From positions 1-7,570 of the forward strand of contig CAAGQE010000161.1 of assembly GCA_900772035.1 (NCBI GenBank): a DNA stretch of 7,570 nt. Direction: 5' to 3'. The position numbers and the translations under genes were made by a program. This stretch comes from Candidatus Gastranaerophilales bacterium. GTDB lineage: Bacteria > Cyanobacteriota > Vampirovibrionia > Gastranaerophilales > Gastranaerophilaceae. Each line of letters opens with the position of its first letter. The stretch's first letter is position 1. The notes beneath the pieces were generated by a model that worked only from the letters and a program-made list of their open reading frames with translations, ran no database searches and was not told where the DNA came from. This document shows, piece by piece, positions 1 through 6,307 of the stretch.

Positions 1-1019
<1,019 letters not shown>

Positions 1020-1020
<1 letters not shown>

Positions 1021-1640
1021 TGGCAAAAAAAGGTTATTTCATCACATTTGAAGGCATTGACGGTTGCGGAAAAACAACCCAACTTGAAAATGTTCTTCAA
1101 ATGTTGACGGAACAAGGCATTGAATGTGTAAAGACAAGAGAACCGGGGGCTTTAAAACTCGGCTCGCAAATCAGAGAAATCCTCTTGCACTATGACGGGG
1201 AAGTCTCAAACAATTGCGAAATGTTCTTGTTTTTGGCGGATCGCTCTCAACACGTCGACACGTTTATAAAACCGATGATGAAAGAGGGAAAAGTCGTTCT
1301 TTGCGACAGACACACCGATTCGACCATTGCATATCAAGGCTACGGACGTCAGGGAGACGTGGAAAAACTTACAAAACTTAACAATATAGCAACAAACGGG
1401 CTTGTTCCAGACTTAACATTATTGTTCGACGTTTCGGTAGAAACAGGTCATGAACGAGCAGGCAAGGACTTAGACCGTCTTGAACTGGCAGGAAAAGAAT
1501 TTTTTGAAAGAACGAGACAAGGTTATTTGAAACTTGCAAAAGAGCATCCTGAAAGAATAAAGGTAATAAACGGAGAAAATCCGAAAGAAGTAGTTTACAA
1601 CGAAGTAAAATCGCATATAATTAATTTACTAGGTATATAA
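1020..1640 (+). CDS. tmk: Thymidylate kinase (dTMP kinase)
   Basis: This enzyme phosphorylates dTMP to dTDP with ATP, an essential step in dTTP supply for DNA synthesis. The 206-residue length is normal for the family. Visible motifs are the P-loop GIDGCGKT (residues 12-19), the TREPG segment (39-43), LFLADRSQHV (70-79), the DRH motif with DSTIAYQGYGR (96-110), and a LID region ending in DLDRLE (150-155) followed by FFERTRQGY. The ATG at 1020 overlaps the serS stop by one base, with a weak purine-rich ribosome site (ACGGA) about nine bases upstream. The segment after REPG reads ALKLG where most homologues have GG(T/S)xxG, a small departure near the nucleotide-binding site. The start fits the family because the P-loop lies about 11 residues in. 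Confidence 0.96.
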
Positions 1641-1650
1641 AGGGAAACAG

Positions 1651-2004
1651 ATGGCTGAACAAAAACAATACAGACGTTGGTATGATAAAGACCCTATTTT
1701 GCGCGAAGCATTGGAACTTTTAAAACTTCAAGCAGATGGCGGAAAAGCTGACGACACAACATCAGAATTTATCATAAAATTACAGCAGGAAGTTGCAAAA
1801 GACGTAATCGACAGCGTTTACAACATGGTAACAAAATATGCCGGAAAAGGTAACCGTTGGTACGATAACGACCCCGTTATGCTTAAAGCGGTGGAACTTT
1901 TGAGAGTTGCTCCGCCAGAAACTCAAAGAACAGCAGCGTTAAAATTGCTCACGGCTTTGGAAATGAACAATTCTGACGAGCTTGCGGACACAACAGACAA
2001 TTAA
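1651..2004 (+). CDS. Unrecognised 117-residue protein with duplicated RWYDxDP motif
   Basis: I do not recognise a named family. The ATG at 1651 follows a good Shine-Dalgarno sequence (AGGGA, about five bases away), ten bases after the tmk stop. The protein is charged and probably mostly helical, with no signal peptide, membrane segment or cysteine cluster. Its main feature is an internal repeat: RWYDKDP...A.ELL at residues 9-24 recurs as RWYDNDP...A.ELL at residues 69-84, exactly 60 residues apart, with 10 of 16 positions identical. Between the copies is a Q/A/D/G-rich turn (LQADGG, 26-31) and a helical stretch rich in K, Q, V and Y. The position between tmk and folE2, with short gaps on both sides, indicates co-transcription but does not reveal a function. 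The good ribosome site and coding-like composition make it a real gene. It may be a small protein-interaction module, but that is a guess. Confidence 0.85.
   Translation: MAEQKQYRRWYDKDPILREALELLKLQADGGKADDTTSEFIIKLQQEVAKDVIDSVYNMVTKYAGKGNRWYDNDPVMLKAVELLRVAPPETQRTAALKLLTALEMNNSDELADTTDN
1675..1902 (+). repeat. Two-copy internal coding repeat (RWYDxDP...AxELL), 180-bp period
   Basis: The copies occupy 1675-1722 and 1855-1902 inside the small unknown gene between tmk and folE2. The first 20 bases of each match at 18 positions, and both mismatches fall at third codon positions (tat/tac for Tyr; aaa/aac for Lys/Asn). The protein copies share 10 of 16 residues. This fits an in-frame duplication of an ancestral unit of about 60 residues, or strong constraint on one motif that is used twice. 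Confidence 0.8.
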
Positions 2005-2008
2005 CATA

Positions 2009-2830
2009 ATGACAACACCCACAAACAATCCCGAACAAATTTTAAAAGACGTACAAAATCAAAACGATAAAAGAGGAATAGATATTCAAAAAGTCGGCAT
2101 CAATGATGTCGATGTTCCTTTGCGTATACAAAGAAAAGACGGCGAAAACCAAACGGTTTCCGCGCGTGTAAGGATGAGTGTTGCGCTTCCCAGAATGTAC
2201 AAAGGTACGCACATGTCGAGATTTGTAGAAGTCCTTAATTTGTACAGAATGAAGAATTTTTCGGCAGAAAACATTGTGTGTTTACTTGCGGATATAAAAA
2301 AAGTTTTGAAAGCAGAGAGCGCAAATGCAAAATTTGAGTTCAAATATTTTGTAGAAAAAAAATCTCCCGTGACAAAATTATCGTTTCCCTTGGCTTATGA
2401 TTGCTCATTTGAAGGCGACTTAGAGGGAGAAGATTATCAATTCAAACTCGGAGTAAAAGTACCTGTTGCGACACTTTGTCCTTGCTCGAAGGAAATCTCA
2501 AAAGCCTCAGCACACAACCAAAGAGCCGTTGTAAACCTAAAAGTTACTTATGACCAAAACAAAACGACGATTTTGCCCGAAGATTTAATTACAATGGTAG
2601 AAAGTTGCGCATCGACACCGCTTTATACTATACTAAAACGCAGCGATGAAAAATATATAACAGAAGCAGCCTACGATAATCCCAAATTTGTAGAAGACAT
2701 TATGAGGGACATTGTAGTAAAATTAAGAGAAAATGAAATGATAAACGGCTTTGAAACCGAAATCGAAGCCTTTGAAAGTATCCACAACCATAACGCGTGG
2801 GCTTATCAATCGGAAGGAATGATAAAGTAA
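2009..2830 (+). CDS. folE2: GTP cyclohydrolase FolE2 (type IB)
   Basis: FolE2 converts GTP to 7,8-dihydroneopterin triphosphate and formate, the first step to tetrahydrofolate and, in many bacteria, to queuosine. It belongs to the tunnelling-fold superfamily and, unlike FolE, does not strictly need zinc. The product is 273 residues. Diagnostic signatures are LCPCSKEIS (156-164, with the paired cysteines 157 and 159 of the metal/catalytic site), AHNQR (168-172), VRMSVALPRMYKGTHMSRFVE (about 54-74), and the C-terminal LKRSDEKYITEAAYDNPKFVEDIMRD. I chose the ATG at 2009, four bases after the upstream stop. A TTG at 1982 would add nine residues that overlap the upstream gene and look unrelated to the family. 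No strong Shine-Dalgarno sequence is visible, so translation may depend on coupling to the gene before it. The TAA stop overlaps the next ATG (TAATG). Confidence 0.95.
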   Translation: MTTPTNNPEQILKDVQNQNDKRGIDIQKVGINDVDVPLRIQRKDGENQTVSARVRMSVALPRMYKGTHMSRFVEVLNLYRMKNFSAENIVCLLADIKKVLKAESANAKFEFKYFVEKKSPVTKLSFPLAYDCSFEGDLEGEDYQFKLGVKVPVATLCPCSKEISKASAHNQRAVVNLKVTYDQNKTTILPEDLITMVESCASTPLYTILKRSDEKYITEAAYDNPKFVEDIMRDIVVKLRENEMINGFETEIEAFESIHNHNAWAYQSEGMIK

Positions 2831-4071
2831 TGAAAGAATTATTTAACGAATACGTACAATCACTCGAAACATATATAATGTTCAGAATTAAACAAAGAGT
2901 AGCGGAAATCAAACCGATGCTCGAAGAAAAAGGCAGAAGCCCGATATTTTTGTCAATGGGCGCACCTGCTCAATTACCGCCGAAGTTCGCTTTGGATAAA
3001 CTGGCAGAATCAGTTTACAAAGACAGCGTTCACACTTATTCTTCACCGAAAGGAGAAGCATATTTTATCGAAGCGGTAAAAGAAAGAATGGAAAAACGAT
3101 ATGGCGTGAAAGTCGAAAAGAATGAAATTCACTCGCTTATCGGCTCAAAAGAAGGTATCGCAAACTTCATAAGAGCATTGTGCAATCCGACAACAAATGT
3201 TGAAGAACAAGATATCGTAATGGTTCCAGACCCCGGATACGCATCATACTCACACATGATTAACGTTGCGGGCGGACGTCCGTATTCTTTGCCTTTGACT
3301 CCCGAAAACAACTACATGCCCGACTTGGAAGAAGTTTTCGGCAATATGGAAAAAGACGGATATAACCCGAAAAAGGTAAAAGCGGTAATATTGAACTATC
3401 CGAACAACCCGCTCGGCGCTTGCTGTACGAAAGAATACTTACAAAAAGCGGTAGATTTCTGCAAAAAGCACAATATTATATTGATAAGCGACGTTGCATA
3501 TATTGATATGGGCTTTGAAGGAACAGAACAACCCGTAAGCGCGTTGACTTGCGAAAATGCAAAAGACATAACGATTGAGTTTTACAGTTTTTCAAAATCT
3601 TACGCAATGTCAGGATGGAGACTCGGCTGGGCTTGCGGTAATGCAGAACTCGTCGGCATGCTTGGCAGAATAAAATCAGTAATCGACTCAGGTATATTCA
3701 AACCGTTACAAATCGCTTGCGCGGAAATTTTAAATACAAAAGAAGGCGACGATTATATTTTGGAAACCGTCAGAGGATTTAAGAAGAAGCAAGATATCTT
3801 AACTCAAGGCTTCAAAGACCTCGGTTGGGATATTGATAATTTGTTCATCCCGACGGCGACTTTCTACCTTTGGTTACCCATTCCGCCGAAGTATAAAACA
3901 TCAGCAGATTTTATCAAAGACGTAATGGAAACTTCAGGTGTTGTACTCGTACCGGGAAGCGCATTCGGCAAATACGGAGAAGGCTACTTCAGAGTTGCGG
4001 CAGTAGCATCTGACGATAACTTGCGCGAAGTCGTAAGAAGATTAAAAGAAGACGGCTTTAGGTTTGAATAA
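2830..4071 (+). CDS. dapL: Class I/II PLP aminotransferase, probably LL-diaminopimelate aminotransferase
   Basis: The product is 413 residues, a normal length for fold-type I aminotransferases. PLP-site elements appear in order: GSKEG (105-109), VPDPGYASY (132-140), NYPNNPLGA (189-197), SDVAY (220-224, with Asp221 and Tyr224), SFSKSYAMSGWRLGW (253-267, with Lys256 as the Schiff-base lysine), and the substrate-carboxylate arginine in YFRVA (Arg388). The stretches SLIGSKEGIA, PYSLPL..EN..MPDL, and GRIKSVIDSGIF after the lysine closely resemble DapL. DapL makes LL-diaminopimelate directly from tetrahydrodipicolinate and glutamate for lysine and peptidoglycan synthesis. The N-terminal LSMGAPAQLPP differs from the usual LGIGxPDxPTP, so the substrate is less certain than the fold; a related aspartate- or aromatic-type specificity is possible. 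I chose the ATG at 2830, which overlaps the folE2 stop, has AAGGA 11 bases upstream, and fits better than an upstream start at 2797 inside folE2. Confidence 0.85.
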   Translation: MKELFNEYVQSLETYIMFRIKQRVAEIKPMLEEKGRSPIFLSMGAPAQLPPKFALDKLAESVYKDSVHTYSSPKGEAYFIEAVKERMEKRYGVKVEKNEIHSLIGSKEGIANFIRALCNPTTNVEEQDIVMVPDPGYASYSHMINVAGGRPYSLPLTPENNYMPDLEEVFGNMEKDGYNPKKVKAVILNYPNNPLGACCTKEYLQKAVDFCKKHNIILISDVAYIDMGFEGTEQPVSALTCENAKDITIEFYSFSKSYAMSGWRLGWACGNAELVGMLGRIKSVIDSGIFKPLQIACAEILNTKEGDDYILETVRGFKKKQDILTQGFKDLGWDIDNLFIPTATFYLWLPIPPKYKTSADFIKDVMETSGVVLVPGSAFGKYGEGYFRVAAVASDDNLREVVRRLKEDGFRFE

Positions 4072-4658
4072 TGCTCATAATCACGGATTATAAGGCAGGA
4101 AACGTTAAAAGCATTGCAAATATGCTCGACAGTTTTAACGCAGAATATAAAATCTCATCTGATAAAGATGAGATTTTATCTGCCGACGCAATTATTTTTC
4201 CGGGACAAGGTCACTTCGGACAGGCTATGGAAAAACTCAAAGAAAGCGGACTGAAAGAGGCTATCATAGAGGCAGCAACCGTCAAGAAGATAAAATTTCT
4301 GGGAATTTGCTTGGGCTTGCAAATCCTGTTTGAAAAAAGCGAAGAAGCGCCAAACGTAGAGGGGTTGTCCATTTTAAAGGGAGAAGTGAAAAAGTTTCAC
4401 ACGGGTAAAATCCCTCAAATCGGCTGGAATAATATAACGACAACCGCAAATAACAGTTACTTAACCGACGATTATTTTTATTTTGTAAACTCGTATTATG
4501 TCTTGCCGAAAGATAAAAATATTGTAAGTTCTTATTGCAACTACGGAACAGATTTTTGCGCATCCGTCGAATTTGAAAACATAACTGCGGTACAATTTCA
4601 TCCCGAAAAAAGTTCCGATGCGGGAAAAGATTTCTTTAAAAAGTGGTTAAAAAAATAA
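4071..4658 (+). CDS. hisH: Imidazole glycerol phosphate synthase, glutaminase subunit HisH
   Basis: HisH hydrolyses glutamine and channels ammonia to its partner HisF, which makes imidazole glycerol phosphate and AICAR in histidine synthesis. The 195-residue length is typical. It is a class I glutamine amidotransferase: the nucleophile elbow GICLGLQ has Cys80, and the triad is completed by His177 and Glu179 in VQFHPEKS (174-181). Family markers include DYKAGNVKSIANML (6-19), the oxyanion-strand segment PGQGHFG (44-50), SEEAPNVEGL (90-99), IPQIGWNN (114-121), and FVNSYYV (138-144), where most homologues have FVHSY. The start overlaps the aminotransferase stop (TAATG), with no strong Shine-Dalgarno sequence, which implies coupling. 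No hisF or other his gene is in the window, so the partner must be encoded elsewhere. A 33-base palindrome lies within codons 26-37. No clear intrinsic terminator follows the stop. Confidence 0.94.
   Translation: MLIITDYKAGNVKSIANMLDSFNAEYKISSDKDEILSADAIIFPGQGHFGQAMEKLKESGLKEAIIEAATVKKIKFLGICLGLQILFEKSEEAPNVEGLSILKGEVKKFHTGKIPQIGWNNITTTANNSYLTDDYFYFVNSYYVLPKDKNIVSSYCNYGTDFCASVEFENITAVQFHPEKSSDAGKDFFKKWLKK
4147..4179 (+). repeat. Perfect 14-bp inverted repeat with 5-base loop, inside hisH
   Basis: The arms at 4147-4160 (ATAAAATCTCATCT) and 4166-4179 are exact reverse complements around the loop GATAA at 4161-4165. The mRNA could fold into a 14-bp hairpin. It encodes the charged loop around residues 26-37 (YKISSDKDEILS), a variable part of the family between the second strand and the PGxG strand. 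The stem is AU-rich at its base, and only a short run of U falls on its 3' side, within the stem itself. It is therefore not a classical terminator. It could have arisen by template switching during replication. Confidence 0.85.
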
Positions 4659-4670
4659 ATATACCCTTTT

Positions 4671-4700
4671 TTAAGAAGTAAAGTTATGTTAAAATATAAT
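4671..4700 (+). promoter_or_regulatory. Candidate sigma-70-type promoter in the gap after hisH
   Basis: A perfect -10 hexamer TATAAT lies at 4695-4700. Upstream, TTAAGA at 4671-4676 matches the -35 consensus at four of six bases with an 18-base spacer. Transcription would begin near 4707 and give an untranslated leader of about 125 bases before the TTG start at 4831. The rest of this 172-base gap (4659-4830) is AT-rich. I see no RNA gene or recognised riboswitch in it, and no clear terminator for hisH. In DNA this AT-rich, TATAAT can occur by chance, so confidence is moderate. The position is right for the two small genes that follow. Confidence 0.5.
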
Positions 4701-4830
4701 CAGATAGTGAAAAATAAAATAACAAAAAGGGAAATAAATTCTGGTAGGGTGTAAAGGTTGCTTTGCATTTTCAAAATACTAGCAAAAAAAATCCCGATGT
4801 TGTTTTAAAAGAAATACGGAGATACAGCCA

Positions 4831-5100
4831 TTGAACAAAACAGTTGAGTTATACCTTCAAAGACTGAAAAATTTCTGCCAATTTTCACAGGCATACATCC
4901 GCAAAAATAATCCGATTAAGATATTTGTGGACGATGTTGTTGCGCAACTGAAAGACTTTTTGACTTTCAGTAAGAAAATGAAAATGGCGAAATACCGTGT
5001 AAATTATCAAAGATACAAACTCGACCAAATGCAAAAACTTATTGCACAAAATAACGAGCACGTATTCTTAAAAGGAAGAACATTAAACGAAACAAGGTAG
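4831..5100 (+). CDS. Unrecognised 89-residue basic helical protein (TTG start)
   Basis: I do not recognise this family. The start is a TTG at 4831 with a good Shine-Dalgarno sequence (GGAG at 4818-4821, nine bases upstream). The frame upstream is open back to a TAG at 4780-4782 but has no ATG, and the next in-frame ATGs (from codon 50) come too late. The protein is strongly basic, with 18 Lys/Arg against 7 Asp/Glu, and appears almost entirely helical. It has aromatic and hydrophobic residues spaced as in amphipathic helices (for example IFVDDVVAQLKDFLTF at 31-46) and a basic middle (KKMKMAKYR, 48-56). There is one cysteine, no signal peptide and no membrane segment. It is followed after nine bases by another small helical gene, and both precede a strong terminator, so the two probably form a bicistronic unit and may act together. 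Binding to nucleic acid or an acidic partner is conceivable but unproven. Confidence 0.75.
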   Translation: MNKTVELYLQRLKNFCQFSQAYIRKNNPIKIFVDDVVAQLKDFLTFSKKMKMAKYRVNYQRYKLDQMQKLIAQNNEHVFLKGRTLNETR

Positions 5101-5109
5101 GAAAACGAC

Positions 5110-5463
5110 ATGGGCTACGCATTGATGTTTGCAAGAACATTGCAAAACACGGCAAGAAAAAACAGATTAAACTACGAGACGATGGATATTCAAAATCGTC
5201 AGGACAATATCACAAAGCAAATCTCGCAATTACAGAATATTGAAAATGCTCTAAAAGCGCAAACACAAGCAGATGGCGGAGTTTCCCCCGATTTAATGTA
5301 CTTGGAAATGCATAGAGAAATGCTTACCCTTATGAGTAAAAACTTAGATGCCAGATTAAAATGTATCCAAACTCAATTGTCGCGAATTGCAGCGGAAGAA
5401 AAGAGTAACGAAGAAGTATTGGCGGCACAAATTGAAGCCTCTACACCCAAATATATGGCATAG
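5110..5463 (+). CDS. Unrecognised 117-residue coiled-coil-like protein
   Basis: I do not recognise a named family. The ATG at 5110 has AGGA at 5099-5102, seven bases upstream, overlapping the stop codon of the preceding gene, so the two are very likely co-translated. The N-terminus is short and hydrophobic (MGYALMFARTLQ), then becomes polar and rich in Gln, Asn and Lys. Probable long helices at about residues 8-52 and 62-112 are separated by a QADGGVSPD turn (53-61), which suggests a helical hairpin or coiled coil. There is a single Cys85, no enzyme motif, and no cleavable signal peptide. This layout resembles small structural, secretion-accessory or chaperone-like proteins, but nothing here identifies which. 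The gene ends just before a strong terminator and closes the two-gene unit. Confidence 0.8.
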   Translation: MGYALMFARTLQNTARKNRLNYETMDIQNRQDNITKQISQLQNIENALKAQTQADGGVSPDLMYLEMHREMLTLMSKNLDARLKCIQTQLSRIAAEEKSNEEVLAAQIEASTPKYMA

Positions 5464-5483
5464 TCAAAAGTTTAAAACAAAGC

Positions 5484-5513
5484 AAAAAAAAGACCTTTCG
5501 GGGTCTTTTTTTT
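5484..5513 (+). terminator. Strong intrinsic terminator after the small-gene pair, probably bidirectional
   Basis: Eight A (5484-5491), the stem GACC(T) at 5492-5496, a TTCG-type loop (5497-5500), (G)GGTC at 5501-5505 and eight T (5506-5513) form a symmetrical hairpin of up to 13 pairs. The U-tract on the + strand is ideal for Rho-independent termination. The mirrored A-tract would give a U-tract on the opposite strand. It separates the two small genes from the yceD-rpmF-plsX block, whose promoter begins about 20 bases later. Confidence 0.92.
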
Positions 5514-5535
5514 ATGATTGCGAAAATTTAAAATA

Positions 5536-5565
5536 TTGACAAAGAAGCAATGAAATTAATACAAT
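5536..5565 (+). promoter_or_regulatory. Near-consensus sigma-70 promoter for the yceD-rpmF-plsX block
   Basis: A perfect -35 hexamer TTGACA (5536-5541) and the -10 TACAAT (5560-5565, five of six consensus bases) are separated by 18 bases, directly after a terminator. The -10 ends only six bases before the ATG at 5572. A normal start point seven bases downstream would therefore fall on the A of that ATG, leaving no room for a ribosome site. Confidence 0.85.
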
Positions 5566-5571
5566 ACAGAA

Positions 5572-6069
5572 ATGAAAGTAACTATTGAAGAATTAGAACA
5601 ATCAGACTCAGGTGTATTGGAATTCGATTTTGAGGATTCACCGGAAGGCATAGACTTGGCAGAGCCTGCCCATGCCGAATTTACGGTAAGCAGAATCGGC
5701 GGAGGATTTATCTCGGTAGTAGGGCATGTTTCGGCAAAACTCAATGCTGTATGCGATAATTGCTTAAAAAAATTCATATACGACATTGACACGGACGTGA
5801 ACGAAACTTATGCCGAAAACACCTTGTACGAGGAGTATAAGGGCGAAACAGAGATAAAAGATAACTTTTTCGCAATCGACTTAAACGGAGCAGACGAGAT
5901 TGATTTGACCGATTTAATGTATCAATCCTTAATATTAGCTATTCCAAATAAACTTGTTTGTGATATAAATTGTATGGGTCGTGAAGAAATCAAAAAATAT
6001 TTGAAAAAAGAAATTCAAGACCCGAGATTAGAAGTATTTAAAACAATAAAAACAGAAAAGGAAAATTAA
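5572..6069 (+). CDS. yceD: YceD/DUF177 family protein (ribosome-associated, upstream of rpmF)
   Basis: YceD proteins are widespread small proteins encoded next to rpmF. They have been linked to 23S rRNA accumulation and, in plants, to plastid ribosome biogenesis; the exact mechanism is not settled. This 165-residue product has the family layout: an N-terminal beta-rich half with VGHVSAKLNAVCDNCLKKF (51-69, including the CxxC pair Cys61/Cys64), an acidic middle, ILAIPNK (121-127), a second Cys pair (Cys130, Cys134) and the C-terminal DPRLEVFKTIK (150-160). Many homologues end the second Cys motif in CKGLC, but here it reads CDINCMGREE, so the last cysteine is missing. The start has no Shine-Dalgarno sequence and sits six bases after the promoter -10 box. 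A TTG at codon 16 is the nearest in-frame alternative and has no better ribosome site. rpmF follows after one base. Confidence 0.88.
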   Translation: MKVTIEELEQSDSGVLEFDFEDSPEGIDLAEPAHAEFTVSRIGGGFISVVGHVSAKLNAVCDNCLKKFIYDIDTDVNETYAENTLYEEYKGETEIKDNFFAIDLNGADEIDLTDLMYQSLILAIPNKLVCDINCMGREEIKKYLKKEIQDPRLEVFKTIKTEKEN

Positions 6070-6070
6070 A

Positions 6071-6274
6071 ATGGCAGTTCCTAAGAAGAGAACAGGTGCA
6101 TCAGCACAAGGACACAGAAGAGCTAACTGGAAAGCAACAATTCCGGCTGTAACAACTTGCAAAAGCTGCGGAGCAACAATTCCGACACACACAGTATGCC
6201 CCGAATGCGGACAATACAAAGGACAAGTTGTAAGCAAGAAAGCGCAAGCAGCAACTGTATCAACAGAAGAATAA
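6071..6274 (+). CDS. rpmF: 50S ribosomal protein L32, zinc-binding form
   Basis: L32 is a small component of the large ribosomal subunit. The N-terminus MAVPKKRTGASAQGHRRANWK is diagnostic, and two Cys pairs (CKSC at 30-33 and CPEC at 43-46) form the zinc ribbon, so this is the cysteine-containing paralogue type. The 67 residues are slightly longer than many L32 proteins because of an Ala/Thr/Glu tail (QAATVSTEE). A Shine-Dalgarno sequence (AAAAGGA, about eight bases upstream) lies within the end of yceD, one base from the start. The yceD-rpmF-plsX order is one of the most conserved gene neighbourhoods in bacteria. Confidence 0.98.
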   Translation: MAVPKKRTGASAQGHRRANWKATIPAVTTCKSCGATIPTHTVCPECGQYKGQVVSKKAQAATVSTEE

Positions 6275-6307
6275 TCACACAGACTAATAGACTAGGAAAC
6301 TTTTGGA

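Noticed and set aside
1982..2008. TTG at 1982 as the folE2 start
   Set aside because: It would overlap the preceding gene by 23 bases and add nine residues that do not resemble the family N-terminus. The ATG at 2009 is simpler.
2797..2829. Upstream start at 2797 for the aminotransferase
   Set aside because: It lies inside folE2. The ATG at 2830 gives the expected length, has AAGGA upstream, and matches the TAATG pattern of neighbouring junctions.
4664..4731. CCCTTTTT and AAAAAGGG as a long-range inverted repeat around the candidate promoter
   Set aside because: It has only eight pairs, mostly A:T, about 52 bases apart, and the left arm lies upstream of the predicted transcript. Chance is likely in this composition.
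4686..4754. 22-codon ATG-started reading frame in the gap after hisH
   Set aside because: It has no Shine-Dalgarno sequence, contains the candidate TATAAT box, and its Lys/Asn/Ile-rich sequence is what AT-rich non-coding DNA produces.
4762..4786. Weak hairpin TTTGC...GCAAA around ATTTTCAAAAT as a riboswitch or terminator
   Set aside because: It has five outer pairs with mismatches inside and no match to any riboswitch core I know. It is too weak to call.
5550..5588. Short ATG frame overlapping the yceD promoter, a possible leader peptide
   Set aside because: It has only 12 codons, is out of frame with yceD, has no ribosome site, and begins upstream of the expected transcription start.
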